Shown here: piece after piece, positions 28,764 to 39,255 of the stretch | Layout of the letters: each line of letters starts with the position of its first letter | How positions within the stretch are numbered: the first letter of the stretch is position 1 | Assembly (NCBI RefSeq): GCF_040409805.1 | Contig: NZ_CP099572.1 | Coordinates: forward strand, 124,001 to 188,000 | DNA: 64,000 bases | Reading direction: 5' to 3' | Origin: Polynucleobacter sp. MWH-UH23A | GTDB taxonomy: Bacteria; Pseudomonadota; Gammaproteobacteria; Burkholderiales; Burkholderiaceae | Program-made: the position numbers and the translations under genes | The notes under the pieces: generated by a model | The model's input: only the letters and a program-made list of their open reading frames with translations | What the model was told of the DNA's origin: nothing | Database searches by the model: none

Positions 28764-29195
28764 ATGGTGTTTCAAGGTGCGTCAGCTCTCAATTTAGATG
28801 CAAAAGGCCGGATGTCGATTCCGGCAAAGCATCGTGACGCCCTTTTGGTGCAAGGCGATGGTCGCGTTACGCTCACCAAGCATCCCGATGGCTGTTTGCT
28901 ACTTTTTCCAAGACCAGAATGGGAAAGTTTCCGATCTAGGGTTGCCCAACTTCCAATGGACGCACATTGGTGGCGTCGTATTTTCTTGGGCAATGCCGCG
29001 GAGATTGATCTTGATAGCGCCGGTCGAGTTTTAGTAAGTCCAGAGTTACGCGCTGCAGCAGGTATTGAAAAAGAAGTGATCTTGCTTGGTATGGGAAGTC
29101 ACTTGGAGTTATGGGATGCGGCAACCTATGCTGCAAAAGAACAGGCTGCGATTGCACAAGGCATGCCTGAAGCACTCAAGCAATTTAATTTTTGA
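28764..29195 (+). CDS. mraZ: Transcriptional regulator MraZ
   Basis: A 143-residue protein with two SpoVT-AbrB-like swapped-hairpin domains. The first has [19 protein letters not shown] and the second [23 protein letters not shown], the paired signature of MraZ. MraZ forms a ring-shaped oligomer that represses the dcw promoter by binding tandem repeats, three of which lie directly upstream. It is the first gene of the cluster, and rsmH follows after 12 bases. Confidence 0.96.
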   Translation: MVFQGASALNLDAKGRMSIPAKHRDALLVQGDGRVTLTKHPDGCLLLFPRPEWESFRSRVAQLPMDAHWWRRIFLGNAAEIDLDSAGRVLVSPELRAAAGIEKEVILLGMGSHLELWDAATYAAKEQAAIAQGMPEALKQFNF

Positions 29196-29207
29196 TGACG
29201 GAGTGCT

Positions 29208-30164
29208 ATGAACATAACTCATCGCCCAGTGTTACTGGCCGAGGCGGTGACGGCGCTGATCAATGGCCCGCTCATTCAGAATCAAAACCAAAACTTAACA
29301 AAAAATATCTTAGTCATCGACGGAACTTTTGGTCGCGGTGGTCACACGCAAGCGTTGCTCAAGGAGTTGCCAAATTCAGCGCGTATGATTTCCTTCGACA
29401 AAGATTTGGACGCAATCGCAGTAGCGAAGCAGATCAACGATCCGCGTCTAACAATCATTCACGACAGCTTTGCGCAGATGGATCAGTATACGCAAGCAGG
29501 ATCGGTCGATGGTATTTTGTTGGATCTCGGGATCAGCTCTCCACAAGTAGACGAAGCGCATCGCGGTTTCTCATTTCGTCGAGAAGGTCCGCTCGACATG
29601 CGCATGAATACCAATCAAGGTATGACAGCATCAGAGTGGTTAGAGCAAGCTCCGCAAGAGGAAATCACACACGTGATTAAAACTTACGGGGAAGAGCGTT
29701 TCGCATTTCAGATTGCTAAAGCTATCGTAGCTAAGCGAGAGCAGGGCTTGTCTCCAAAAACAACTACCCAGTTAGCAAATTTGGTTGCAAGCGTGGTTCG
29801 CACTCGCGAAGCGGGTCAAGATCCCGCGACAAGAACTTTTCAAGCGCTGCGTATTTTCATCAATCGCGAACTAGAAGATTTGGAGTTGGGACTTAAAGCT
29901 GCATTGAAGCTATTGAAACCAGGGGCTCGACTTGCGGTGATTAGCTTTCATTCTTTGGAAGATCGAATCGTAAAACAGTTTTTACAGTCTCATTCAACAG
30001 TTGAAGTACCGCGTGGTTTGCCGGTGCGAGAAAAAGATTTGCCACAAAGTGCATTAGAAATTATTGGGCGAGTTAAGCCAAGTGATGCTGAGGTTGCTGA
30101 TAACCCTCGTGCACGTTCGGCGATCATGCGTGTCGCTGAAAAACGCATTGGAGCGGTCGCATGA
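29208..30164 (+). CDS. rsmH: 16S rRNA m4C1402 methyltransferase RsmH (MraW)
   Basis: A 318-residue SAM-dependent enzyme that N4-methylates C1402 of 16S rRNA. Signatures are [55 protein letters not shown] and [15 protein letters not shown]. It carries an insert of repeated Asn/Gln residues after the first motif. It overlaps ftsL by four bases. Confidence 0.97.
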   Translation: MNITHRPVLLAEAVTALINGPLIQNQNQNLTKNILVIDGTFGRGGHTQALLKELPNSARMISFDKDLDAIAVAKQINDPRLTIIHDSFAQMDQYTQAGSVDGILLDLGISSPQVDEAHRGFSFRREGPLDMRMNTNQGMTASEWLEQAPQEEITHVIKTYGEERFAFQIAKAIVAKREQGLSPKTTTQLANLVASVVRTREAGQDPATRTFQALRIFINRELEDLELGLKAALKLLKPGARLAVISFHSLEDRIVKQFLQSHSTVEVPRGLPVREKDLPQSALEIIGRVKPSDAEVADNPRARSAIMRVAEKRIGAVA

Positions 30165-30427
30165 ATCGCGCCACTCTAACATTGCTGGCTTTGTTACTAA
30201 TCTGCGCCTTATCACTAGTAGCCGCGCAACAACGTGCGCGTAAGCTATTCATCACTTTAGAGCGTGCTCAAATAGAAGAGCGTAAATTGAATCAAGAATG
30301 GTTGCGTTTGGAGTATGAGCAGCGCAATCTCTCTAAGTCTGCCCGTATTCGTGATGTCGCACGAAATCAATTACATATGATTCCGATTTCTCCTGAGCGG
30401 ACTTTGTACTTAAAGGAGGCTCAATGA
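30161..30427 (+). CDS. ftsL: Cell division protein FtsL
   Basis: An 88-residue bitopic membrane protein: short N-terminus, one membrane segment (about residues 6-22), then a periplasmic coiled coil ending in the [13 protein letters not shown] region. FtsL forms a complex with FtsB and FtsQ that activates FtsWI in septal peptidoglycan synthesis. Position between rsmH and ftsI, with 4-base overlaps on both sides, confirms the identity of this poorly conserved protein. Confidence 0.93.
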   Translation: MNRATLTLLALLLICALSLVAAQQRARKLFITLERAQIEERKLNQEWLRLEYEQRNLSKSARIRDVARNQLHMIPISPERTLYLKEAQ

Positions 30428-32196
30428 GGTCAGTTGGGTTTTCTACTACGCCAAATCTAGTTTTGCGTTTGCCAATGTGGCGCTCAAGACTCATGCTGTT
30501 TCTTTTGTTTCTTGTTTTTATGATGCTTCTGTTGAGAGCATTTTGGATTCAAGGTCCAGGGAATGCATTTTATGAGGCTAAAGGTGTGCGTGGTACGCAA
30601 CGCGAGTTGGAGTTACCGGCGAGCCGCGGCAAAATTTTGGACCGCAATGGCCAAGTAATTGCTACCAGTCTCGAGGCTAAATCCATCATTGCCTACAATG
30701 ACACAGTTCCTGATGATTTGCCATTCGATAAGCTTCAGAAGCTTGCTAGCTTATTGCAATTAAGTAAAACAGATTTGCGTAAAAAATTAAATGAAGAACG
30801 TAAACAAGTCTTCTTGAAGCGTCAGGTAGATCCTGCGATTGCGCAACAAATCATGCAACTAGAAATTCCTGGAATTGGTTTAAATAACGAATATAGACGC
30901 TTTTATCCTGAGGGCGAAGCAATGGCCCACGTAGTTGGTTTTACAAACGTCAACGATAAGGGACAGGAAGGCATGGAGCTTTCGAGGGAAAAAGACTTGG
31001 CTGCCCATCCTGGTCAAAGACGCGTGGTAGTTGATCGACTTGGGCGTGTAGTTGAGGATATTGCAATTGAACAGCTGCCTCAAAATGGAAAAGATTTGCA
31101 ACTTTCCATCGACAGCAAAATTCAATTCTTGGCATACAACGCAGTCAAGAGTGCTGTTGAGCAGCATCGTGCAAAAGCTGGTGGAGCTGTAGTTCTAGAT
31201 ACGCAAACAGGAGAAATATTAGCGCTCGCAAATTACCCAAGCTATAACCCCAATGATCGAAGAAATTTAAGTGGTGAGCAATTGCGTAATCGCGTATTGA
31301 CTGACACATTTGAGCCTGGATCGACTATGAAGCCATTAACGGTTGCCATTGCGCTCGAAAAGGGATCTGTGGCTCCTAATACCAGTATGGTCATTGGAGC
31401 TAAATACCTTGTTGGTCCCAAGCCAATTACCGACACGCATCCTTATGACAATTTAACGGTTGCTCAGGTTATTCAGAAATCAAGCAATATCGGTACAGCA
31501 AAAATTGCGATGAATAATCTCTCGCCAGAAGAAATGTGGGATTTCTATACGGCCGTTGGTTTAGGTCAGTCGCCTAAAATTGGATTCCCTGGCGCTGTTG
31601 CTGGCACAGTACACCCATATAAAAAATGGGTGCCAACAGATCAAGCGCGTATTGCGTTTGGATACGGCATTTCTGCCTCTTTATTCCAGGTGGCACGTGC
31701 ATACACCATTTTTGCCCGAGATGGCGAGTTGGTTCCATTAACAATTGAACGAAGCCCAGACCTCAAGTCAGGTACTCGAGTTCTTTCAGCTAAAACAGCA
31801 ATTGAGATGCGCGAAATGTTAGAAGCTGTCACTGAACCAGGCGGTACTGCTGTGAAAGCTCAAGCAGAGGGCTATCGAGTTGGCGGTAAAACTGGAACAG
31901 CTCATAAATTGGTCGGCAAAGGGTACGGCAATAAATATCGTGCTTACTTTGCGGGTCTTGCTCCTATAAGTGCTCCACGAATTGTGGTTGCTGTCATGAT
32001 TGATGAGCCAACTGGTGGAAGTCACTATGGTGGCGATGTGGCTGCGCCGGTGTTTTCAACCATTGTTGGAGAGACTCTAAGAACATTAAATATTCCTCCA
32101 GATAGCAAAGTAAAGCAAATGGCGCTTGATGATAAGAGCCCTTCAGAAGTTCGTACTGCAAATGCGCAGACTCAACATGCGGTCTTAAAACGATGA
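30424..32196 (+). CDS. ftsI: Peptidoglycan D,D-transpeptidase FtsI (PBP3)
   Basis: A 590-residue class-B penicillin-binding protein for septal cross-linking. It has an N-terminal membrane anchor (about residues 20-40), a pedestal domain with GKILDRNGQVIATSL, and the transpeptidase domain with S300-TMK (nucleophile Ser300), S353-SN and KTGTA starting at K489. FtsI works with the glycosyltransferase FtsW, encoded further along the cluster. It overlaps ftsL and murE by four bases each. Confidence 0.97.
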   Translation: MRSVGFSTTPNLVLRLPMWRSRLMLFLLFLVFMMLLLRAFWIQGPGNAFYEAKGVRGTQRELELPASRGKILDRNGQVIATSLEAKSIIAYNDTVPDDLPFDKLQKLASLLQLSKTDLRKKLNEERKQVFLKRQVDPAIAQQIMQLEIPGIGLNNEYRRFYPEGEAMAHVVGFTNVNDKGQEGMELSREKDLAAHPGQRRVVVDRLGRVVEDIAIEQLPQNGKDLQLSIDSKIQFLAYNAVKSAVEQHRAKAGGAVVLDTQTGEILALANYPSYNPNDRRNLSGEQLRNRVLTDTFEPGSTMKPLTVAIALEKGSVAPNTSMVIGAKYLVGPKPITDTHPYDNLTVAQVIQKSSNIGTAKIAMNNLSPEEMWDFYTAVGLGQSPKIGFPGAVAGTVHPYKKWVPTDQARIAFGYGISASLFQVARAYTIFARDGELVPLTIERSPDLKSGTRVLSAKTAIEMREMLEAVTEPGGTAVKAQAEGYRVGGKTGTAHKLVGKGYGNKYRAYFAGLAPISAPRIVVAVMIDEPTGGSHYGGDVAAPVFSTIVGETLRTLNIPPDSKVKQMALDDKSPSEVRTANAQTQHAVLKR

Positions 32197-33752
32197 GGAC
32201 GATGTTGAATATAAATCCCGATCACTTGGTTGAGCGCTTACATTCCTTAGTAAATTCTTCTGCAAAGGTAAGCGCTGACAGTCGTCAGATTCGTCCTGGC
32301 GATATCTTTTTTGCCTACCCGGTAGGTCATGGGAATGCATTGCGTGATGGTCGTCAATTTATTGATGCTGCGCTGGAGGCTGGTGCGGCATGCATTGTAT
32401 TCGATCCTTTAGGTAATTCCGATTGTTACGCTCGTTATATGGAACATCCGCAATGTGTTGCAGTTGAGAACTTAGCTGGACTTGCTGGAAGGTTTTGCTC
32501 AGAGTGGTATGGCAACCCAAGCAAACAATTGCGCATGATTGGGGTCACTGGAACAAATGGTAAAACCAGCGTAACCCAATGGCTTGCAAAAGCGTTGGAT
32601 ACACCAAGTCACCGTACAGCGGTACTGGGAACTCTGGGGACAGGATTTCCTGGTTCTTTGCAAAAAACAGGATATACAACCCCAGATGCTCCGAAATTGC
32701 AGACGCAATTAAAAGAATTATTGGACGCAGGCGCAAAACAAGTCGCAATGGAAGTATCGTCTCATGCTTTAGATCAAGATCGTATTGCGGGAACTGCATT
32801 TAATTGCGCGGTATTTACCAATTTGACGCAAGATCATTTGGATTATCACGCCAATATGGCTGATTATGCGCAAGCAAAAGCCAAGTTATTTGCTCAGCCA
32901 GGCTTACAGCATGCAGTGATCAATTTGGATGATGCTTTTGGCCGTGAATTGGCTATGAATCTCTTGGTTAAAGATGCCCTAAAGGTCTGGGCCTTCGCAC
33001 TCAATAAAGATGCTTTCCAGGGATTTGAAAAGTTTGGTGATCGCTTACAAAGAATTTATGCAGCTGATAGCTCATTCAGACATTCGGGTTATGACTCTAC
33101 CTTTGTTTTAGATGGAGTTGGCCAAGAAAATCTTCATATTCCGCTGCTTGGAGATTTCAATTTAAGTAATGCACTCGCAGTGTGGGCAACGTTGCTAACC
33201 CAAGGTTTAAGCATTGCTGAATCAAGTGGTCGTGTAGGTCGGTTGGAGTCTGTTGTTGGCCGTATGGAATTGATTACATTTAGTAAAAATGCAAAATCTG
33301 ACGGACTTCTAGCGGTAGTCGATTATGCGCACACTCCTGATGCCCTGCAGAAAGTATTAAGAGCCTTGCGCCCTATCGCTGAACAACGTAATGGAAAAAT
33401 TTGGTGTGTATTTGGGTGCGGTGGAGATCGGGATTCGGGCAAGCGTTCTCAGATGGGTGCTATTGCAGAGCAGTTTGCCGATCAAATTGTGATCACTAGC
33501 GATAACCCAAGATCAGAAGATCCTTTGCAAATTATTCAAATGATTCGCAAAGGAATTAAATCTCCTAGTGCTAATGTACAAGAGATTCCTGATCGCGCAG
33601 CTGCCATCATGGCCGCAATTCGTCATGCTGATACGCGTGACATCGTATTGGTTGCTGGCAAAGGCCATGAAACTACTCAGGAAATTGGTGATAAGCGTTT
33701 TGATTTTTCAGATCAAGAACATATTCGCCTTGCAGCAGGGGGTCTAGTCTAA
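32193..33752 (+). CDS. murE: UDP-MurNAc-tripeptide synthetase (meso-DAP adding)
   Basis: A 519-residue Mur ligase that adds meso-diaminopimelate to UDP-MurNAc-L-Ala-D-Glu. The ATP loop is GVTGTNGKTSVTQW and the conserved MEVSSHALDQDR follows. The SDNPRSEDP stretch contains DNPR, the motif that specifies meso-DAP rather than lysine. The start is the ATG overlapping the ftsI stop. A one-base overlap leads into murF. Confidence 0.97.
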   Translation: MRTMLNINPDHLVERLHSLVNSSAKVSADSRQIRPGDIFFAYPVGHGNALRDGRQFIDAALEAGAACIVFDPLGNSDCYARYMEHPQCVAVENLAGLAGRFCSEWYGNPSKQLRMIGVTGTNGKTSVTQWLAKALDTPSHRTAVLGTLGTGFPGSLQKTGYTTPDAPKLQTQLKELLDAGAKQVAMEVSSHALDQDRIAGTAFNCAVFTNLTQDHLDYHANMADYAQAKAKLFAQPGLQHAVINLDDAFGRELAMNLLVKDALKVWAFALNKDAFQGFEKFGDRLQRIYAADSSFRHSGYDSTFVLDGVGQENLHIPLLGDFNLSNALAVWATLLTQGLSIAESSGRVGRLESVVGRMELITFSKNAKSDGLLAVVDYAHTPDALQKVLRALRPIAEQRNGKIWCVFGCGGDRDSGKRSQMGAIAEQFADQIVITSDNPRSEDPLQIIQMIRKGIKSPSANVQEIPDRAAAIMAAIRHADTRDIVLVAGKGHETTQEIGDKRFDFSDQEHIRLAAGGLV

Positions 33753-35194
33753 TGACTGCGATGACTACTCTCGCTCATGTTCACGCAATGTTACCTGGCA
33801 GTCATTTATTAAATATTTCTGCAAAAGAGGCAGAGAAATTAATGTTGACCAGAGTGGGAACCGATAGTCGTCAGATTGACTCTGGTGAATTGTTTATTGC
33901 TTTAACTGGCGAACGCTTTGATGCGCATGATTTCTTGAGTGATGTTGCTAATTCTGGGGCAGGCGCTGCGCTCGTGAGCGATGCCAAGAAATGTCCAGAT
34001 AATCTGCCAGCCGTATGCGTGCCCGATACCCGCTTAGGTCTTGGTGAGCTAGCAAAAGCGTGGCGTGCAAGCCATGCTATTCCTTTGGCTCTAGTAACTG
34101 GAAGCAATGGGAAGACTACCGTTAAAGAAATGATCGCTGCAATATTTATAGCGGCGGCAGGTGAGGCCCGAACATTGGTGACTAAAGGTAATCTTAATAA
34201 TGAGATTGGCTTGCCATTAACACTATTAAAACTGCGCTCAACAGATACCCTTGCAGTAGTTGAGCTTGGTATGAATCACCCCGGCGAAACTGCTCAGTTG
34301 GCCTCGATAGCACAGGCAAATATCGCCCTAATCAATAACGCACAACGCGAGCACCAAGAGTTTATGGAGACCGTTGCTGCAGTTGCGGAAGAGCATGCCG
34401 ATGTTATTCGAGCATTGCCAAAAAATGGAATTGCAGTATTTCCGGCTGATTCAGAATTTTCAGGAGTTTGGAAAACAGCTGCGGAGGGTCGCAAGGTAAT
34501 AGATTTTCAATTGACATCTATCTCGTCAAGCTCGGATGCGGCAGTAAGCGGTCACCAACTTAATAATGGTTGTGTGCAGATTAATCTTGGTGCACATTCA
34601 ATCGAAGTTCAATTAAATACGCTAGGTGCTCACAACGTGCGTAATGCATTGGCAGCTAGCGCTGTGGCATTAGCCGCAGGAATTTCTTCTGAAAAAATCA
34701 AGCAAGGACTTGAAGCGTTTACCCCAGTTAATGGTCGCATGCAGATCAAACTTTCTGACTCTAAGTACACGTTAATTGATGACAGTTACAACGCTAACCC
34801 CGATTCAGTCAGGGCCGCAATCGATGCCCTAAAGCAATCGGTTGGTATTTCATGGCTTGTTTTGGGTGATATGGGTGAAGTAGGTAATCAAGGCCCTGAA
34901 TTTCATCGGGAAGTCGGAGCCTACGCTGCGGAACAAGGAATTGCAAAGTTGTTTGCATTAGGCGAGCAGTGCGTATTTGCTGTAAATGGTTTTGACTCAA
35001 CAAAAACAGCCATAGGCTCGAGTGCTGGCCATTTCACAAGTATTGAGGATTTGATTTCGAAACTGAATGAAGAATTACGTTCGCATTTGGCTGACGGTAA
35101 TCAGCATTTAAATATTTTAGTTAAAGGTTCACGATTTATGCGCATGGAGCGTGTAGTGCAAGCCTTGTTAGAGGAGGCTAAAACATGCTCTTAA
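33752..35194 (+). CDS. murF: UDP-MurNAc-tripeptide:D-Ala-D-Ala ligase
   Basis: A 480-residue Mur ligase that adds the D-Ala-D-Ala dipeptide. It has the N-terminal UDP-binding region with [16 protein letters not shown], the ATP loop [27 protein letters not shown] and the C-terminal [16 protein letters not shown]. It overlaps murE by one base and mraY by ten bases. The Ddl ligase that makes its dipeptide substrate is encoded later in the same cluster. Confidence 0.96.
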   Translation: MTAMTTLAHVHAMLPGSHLLNISAKEAEKLMLTRVGTDSRQIDSGELFIALTGERFDAHDFLSDVANSGAGAALVSDAKKCPDNLPAVCVPDTRLGLGELAKAWRASHAIPLALVTGSNGKTTVKEMIAAIFIAAAGEARTLVTKGNLNNEIGLPLTLLKLRSTDTLAVVELGMNHPGETAQLASIAQANIALINNAQREHQEFMETVAAVAEEHADVIRALPKNGIAVFPADSEFSGVWKTAAEGRKVIDFQLTSISSSSDAAVSGHQLNNGCVQINLGAHSIEVQLNTLGAHNVRNALAASAVALAAGISSEKIKQGLEAFTPVNGRMQIKLSDSKYTLIDDSYNANPDSVRAAIDALKQSVGISWLVLGDMGEVGNQGPEFHREVGAYAAEQGIAKLFALGEQCVFAVNGFDSTKTAIGSSAGHFTSIEDLISKLNEELRSHLADGNQHLNILVKGSRFMRMERVVQALLEEAKTCS

Positions 35195-36354
35195 TATTGG
35201 CGCAGTGGTTACAAGAAGACTTTGGATTTTTCCGCGTCTTCAACTACATCACCTTTAGGGCGGTCATGGCTACCGTAACAGCTTTGTTGATTGGCTTGGC
35301 TGCTGGGCCTTGGGTGATTCGTAAATTAGCTGAACTCAAAATGGGTCAGGCGGTTCGTACCGATGGACCTCAAACTCACTTAGTTAAATCTGGCACACCC
35401 ACTATGGGCGGCGTCTTAATTCTGATTGGAATCTTTGTTTCATGCATGCTTTGGGCAGATTTAAGCAATCGCTTTATCTGGATCGTCATGATTGTGACTT
35501 TTGGTTTTGGCGCAATTGGTTGGGTAGATGACTATCGGAAGGTAGCTCGTAAAGACCCTAAAGGTATGGCCTCTCGTGAAAAATTTTTTTGGCAAACCTT
35601 GATTGGGTTATTTGCCGCAATTTATCTAGCATTCTCGGTGTCCGAGGTAAACAACCTAAAAGTATTGCAATTATTTTATGAATGGCTCAAGAGTGGTTTT
35701 GCTCTAGATTTACCAGCAAAGACCGATCTATTGATCCCATTTATGAAAGAAGTAAGTTATCCACTAGGGATGATGGGCTTCATCATTCTGAGTTACTTAG
35801 TGATCGTAGGTAGTAGCAACGCGGTCAACTTAACGGATGGTCTTGATGGATTGGTGATCATGCCGGTGATTTTGGTGGGCGCGGCGCTAGGCGCTTTTGC
35901 CTATGTAATGGGTAATGCCATTTATGCGAAATATCTTCTATTTCCATACATCCCAGGCGCTGGTGAGCTCATGATTTTCTGTGGGGCTATGGGCGGCGCT
36001 GGTCTTGCTTTCCTTTGGTACAACACACATCCAGCCCAGGTATTTATGGGTGATGTCGGTGCATTGGCTTTGGGTGGCGCGCTCGGAACGATTGCAGTGA
36101 TTGTTCGCCAAGAGATTGTTTTGTTCGTGATGGGCGGAATTTTTGTTGCCGAAACACTTTCAGTAATGCTCCAAGTGTTTTGGTTCAAGCTCACTAAAAA
36201 GCATTTTGGTGAAGGACGCCGTATTTTCCGTATGGCTCCTTTGCATCATCACTTCGAACTAGGTGGATGGAAAGAAACGCAAGTAGTTGTGCGCTTTTGG
36301 ATCATTACGATTTTGTTGGTACTAATTGGTTTATCCAGTTTGAAATTACGGTGA
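35185..36354 (+). CDS. mraY: Phospho-MurNAc-pentapeptide translocase
   Basis: A 389-residue polytopic membrane enzyme that transfers phospho-MurNAc-pentapeptide to undecaprenyl phosphate to form lipid I. Signatures are [25 protein letters not shown], the active-site NLTDGLDGL and the cytoplasmic [17 protein letters not shown]. About ten membrane segments are visible. The start overlaps the end of murF by ten bases. Confidence 0.97.
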   Translation: MLLILAQWLQEDFGFFRVFNYITFRAVMATVTALLIGLAAGPWVIRKLAELKMGQAVRTDGPQTHLVKSGTPTMGGVLILIGIFVSCMLWADLSNRFIWIVMIVTFGFGAIGWVDDYRKVARKDPKGMASREKFFWQTLIGLFAAIYLAFSVSEVNNLKVLQLFYEWLKSGFALDLPAKTDLLIPFMKEVSYPLGMMGFIILSYLVIVGSSNAVNLTDGLDGLVIMPVILVGAALGAFAYVMGNAIYAKYLLFPYIPGAGELMIFCGAMGGAGLAFLWYNTHPAQVFMGDVGALALGGALGTIAVIVRQEIVLFVMGGIFVAETLSVMLQVFWFKLTKKHFGEGRRIFRMAPLHHHFELGGWKETQVVVRFWIITILLVLIGLSSLKLR

Positions 36355-36367
36355 GCCAAATCAATCT

Positions 36368-37987
36368 ATGTTGAATTTAGTTAACGTCTTCGCAAATCCC
36401 TCTGCAGTAGCAAATTCAGGTTATGAAGCCCCTCACCGCTTTTTAATTTTGGGATTGGGTGAGTCTGGTGTGGCGATGGCCAAATGGTGTTTGCGAAATG
36501 GTGCCGTTGTAAGGCTTGCAGATACGCGCGAACGCACGAATTTGTCAGAGCGTCAATTGGCTTGGCTTGCAGAGCTCGAGTTTACAGGTTTGAAAGAGGC
36601 TTGCTTTGGGCCATTGAGCGATGACTTACTTAATGATATTGACGTTATCGGCATTAGCCCTGGCCTCTCACCACTTCAAGAGCCAACAGAATCATTTTTA
36701 GTAAAAGCCCGTAAAGCCAGGGTGGATGTTTGGAGTGAGATCGAATTTTTTGCTCGAGCTATTGCCGCAATGGAGCGCATTGCGCTAGAAAAACAATCCA
36801 CTTATGCAACTTCAGTGCTAGCTATTACTGGCACCAATGGAAAGACAACAACAACTGCACTAACCGGCCAGTTATGTGAGCGTGCTGGCAAGAAAGTGGC
36901 TGTTGCTGGAAATATTAGCCCAGCAGCACTTGATAAGTTAATGGCGTGCTTGGATGCTGCTGATCAAATTGAAGATATGCCTGATATTTGGGTATTAGAG
37001 CTCTCTAGCTTCCAGTTGGTTTATACGGATTCTCTAAATGCAACTGCAGCAACGGTACTGAATATTACCCAAGACCACTTGGATTGGCATGGAAACATGT
37101 CTTCATATGCACAAGCTAAAGCTAAAATATTCGGCAAAAATACGGTTTGTGTTTTGAATCGAGATGATTCACTCGTTATGAGTTTGCTCTCTGATGAGCA
37201 AAAATCTGAAAGAGCAGTCGTTACGTTTGGATCAAATAGTCCAGACGAGCAAGGCGCCTTTGGCATTGAGCATGACCTACGTGCTGGTGGAATTGATTGG
37301 TTAGTTTGGGCTGAGGTGGACGAAGATGTCGAGCCTCAGCCAAAACGTCGCCGTAAGTCTGCTACTGTAGAAGAAGAGCCTTTACGTTTAAAGCGTTTGA
37401 TTCCTGCAGATGCATTGCGTATACGCGGTCGCCATAATGCATTAAATGCTTTGGCTGCACTCGCGCTAGCACGTGCAGCAAATTTACCCTTAAATGTTTT
37501 GTTGCATGGTTTACGTGATTACCATGGTGAACCTCATCGTGTTCAAAGTGTTGCAGTTGTAAATGATGTTGAGTATGTTGATGACAGCAAGGGAACAAAT
37601 GTTGGTGCAACCGTAGCTGCTCTGAATGGTTTAGGTAGCAATGAAGCTGGTAAGCGAATTTGGTTGATCGCTGGCGGCGAAGGAAAAGGGCAAGACTTTA
37701 GTCCTTTGCGCGAACCAGCTCTTCGGTTCGTAAAAGGCGTATTTCTGATTGGCAAAGATGGCGAAAAGATTGCACAAGCGATTGGTGAAGATATTCCTTG
37801 TGTCATCAGCGGTGATTTGCCTGCGGCCGTAAGCGCTGCTGCGTCTCAAGCAGTGACAGGTGACTTAGTTCTTCTCTCCCCTGCGTGTGCAAGCCTAGAT
37901 CAGTTTCGTGACTATGTAGAGCGCGCTCAGGTTTTTGTATCTGAAGTTGAGGAGTTGGGGATGCGTTTTGAAGGGGCTCAGGCATGA
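36368..37987 (+). CDS. murD: UDP-MurNAc-L-Ala:D-glutamate ligase
   Basis: A 539-residue Mur ligase that adds D-glutamate. It has the ATP loop AITGTNGKTTTTAL, ELSSFQL and the C-terminal VDDSKGTNVGAT. It is longer than the E. coli enzyme (about 440). Part of the excess is a charged insert with EVDEDVEPQP and KRRRKS followed by EEEP, which looks like a flexible acidic/basic surface loop between conserved blocks. The start is 13 bases after mraY. It overlaps ftsW by four bases. Confidence 0.95.
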   Translation: MLNLVNVFANPSAVANSGYEAPHRFLILGLGESGVAMAKWCLRNGAVVRLADTRERTNLSERQLAWLAELEFTGLKEACFGPLSDDLLNDIDVIGISPGLSPLQEPTESFLVKARKARVDVWSEIEFFARAIAAMERIALEKQSTYATSVLAITGTNGKTTTTALTGQLCERAGKKVAVAGNISPAALDKLMACLDAADQIEDMPDIWVLELSSFQLVYTDSLNATAATVLNITQDHLDWHGNMSSYAQAKAKIFGKNTVCVLNRDDSLVMSLLSDEQKSERAVVTFGSNSPDEQGAFGIEHDLRAGGIDWLVWAEVDEDVEPQPKRRRKSATVEEEPLRLKRLIPADALRIRGRHNALNALAALALARAANLPLNVLLHGLRDYHGEPHRVQSVAVVNDVEYVDDSKGTNVGATVAALNGLGSNEAGKRIWLIAGGEGKGQDFSPLREPALRFVKGVFLIGKDGEKIAQAIGEDIPCVISGDLPAAVSAAASQAVTGDLVLLSPACASLDQFRDYVERAQVFVSEVEELGMRFEGAQA

Positions 37988-39255
37988 GCCTAAAAGAAAA
38001 ACTGTTTCCTCAAAACCGTCTTGGTTTGGATCGTTTCTGGAATTTTTCTAGGGGCGGAATTGATAATTTCCGTACCGGTTTGCGCGATGCTGTTTCTGGG
38101 GTTGAACAAACGCGTTCACGCATGATGGAGTATGACCAGTTGCTTGTTTGGGCTGTTTTATCGCTGATGCTGATTGGCCTAGTTATGGTGTATTCGGCTT
38201 CGATTACCTTGGCTGATGGCCCTAAGTATGCGAACTACAGTAGTAATTACTTTTTAATTCGCCATTTGATTTCTCTAACAATTGCTATTGGCGTTGGAAT
38301 TTGGGTATTCAAGATCCCTAGCAAAGTGTGGGATCGTTATTCCCCAGTGATTTTTGGCTTCACAGTCATTTTGTTGATCATCGTATTAATTCCTGGCATT
38401 GGCAAAGGAGTTAATGGGGCAAGGCGTTGGATTCCATTGGGAATTATGAATTTCCAACCTTCTGAGTTAATGAAATTCGCTGCAGTGATTTTTGCAGCAA
38501 GCTATACAGTGCAGCGTCAAGAGTATTTACATTCCTTTTCAAAAGGGATGTTGCCCATGGGTATCGCTGTTGCTCTTGTTGGTGGTCTATTAATGAAAGA
38601 GCCCGACATGGGTGCTTTCGTGGTGGTGGCATTAATTGCGTTTGGCATTTTGTTCTTAGGCGGAATCAACGCAAAGTTATTCGGCGGCTTGATTGTGGTT
38701 GGCTTGCTTAGTGGGGCCGCCATGATTGCTCTTTCACCTTTCAGGCGTGGCCGTATGTTGGCCTTTATGGATCCTTGGCAGGTGGATAACGCTGCAAACA
38801 AGGGTTACCAATTAACACATTCCTTAATGGCATTTGGACGGGGTGAGTGGTTTGGTACTGGACTTGGCGGCAGTGTAGAAAAACTACATTACCTTCCTGA
38901 GGCACATACCGACTTCATCATGGCTGTAATTGGTGAAGAGCTTGGCTTTGTTGGCGTGGTTGTCATGATCTTCTTGTTCTATTGGATCGTGCGTCGCGCA
39001 TTCATGATTGGACGTACTGCTTTGCAATTGGATCGAAGCTTTGCAGGTCTTGCTGCTAAAGGTGTCGCAATTTGGATCGGTTGGCAAGCATTTATCAATA
39101 TGGGCGTGAATTTAGGATTACTGCCAACAAAAGGTCTGACATTGCCATTAGTAAGTTATGGTGGCTCAGGTATTTTGATGAATGCGGTTGCGATAGCAAT
39201 GCTATTACGTATTGATTATGAAAATCGCATTTTGATGCGTGGAGGGAAGCTGTGA
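37984..39255 (+). CDS. ftsW: Peptidoglycan glycosyltransferase FtsW (SEDS)
   Basis: A 423-residue SEDS-family membrane protein that polymerises lipid II at the septum with FtsI. It has about ten membrane segments, a long cytoplasmic N-terminus of about 50 residues, MVYSAS, ARRWIPLGIMNFQPSELMK, KEPDMGAFVV, LPEAHTDFIMAVIGEELG and GLTLPLVSYGGSGIL. It overlaps murD by four bases and the GTG start of murG by four bases. Confidence 0.97.
   Translation: MSLKEKLFPQNRLGLDRFWNFSRGGIDNFRTGLRDAVSGVEQTRSRMMEYDQLLVWAVLSLMLIGLVMVYSASITLADGPKYANYSSNYFLIRHLISLTIAIGVGIWVFKIPSKVWDRYSPVIFGFTVILLIIVLIPGIGKGVNGARRWIPLGIMNFQPSELMKFAAVIFAASYTVQRQEYLHSFSKGMLPMGIAVALVGGLLMKEPDMGAFVVVALIAFGILFLGGINAKLFGGLIVVGLLSGAAMIALSPFRRGRMLAFMDPWQVDNAANKGYQLTHSLMAFGRGEWFGTGLGGSVEKLHYLPEAHTDFIMAVIGEELGFVGVVVMIFLFYWIVRRAFMIGRTALQLDRSFAGLAAKGVAIWIGWQAFINMGVNLGLLPTKGLTLPLVSYGGSGILMNAVAIAMLLRIDYENRILMRGGKL

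Noticed and set aside
29192..29680. 162-residue open frame overlapping rsmH
   Set aside because: It runs in another frame of a clear rsmH gene and has no recognisable motif.
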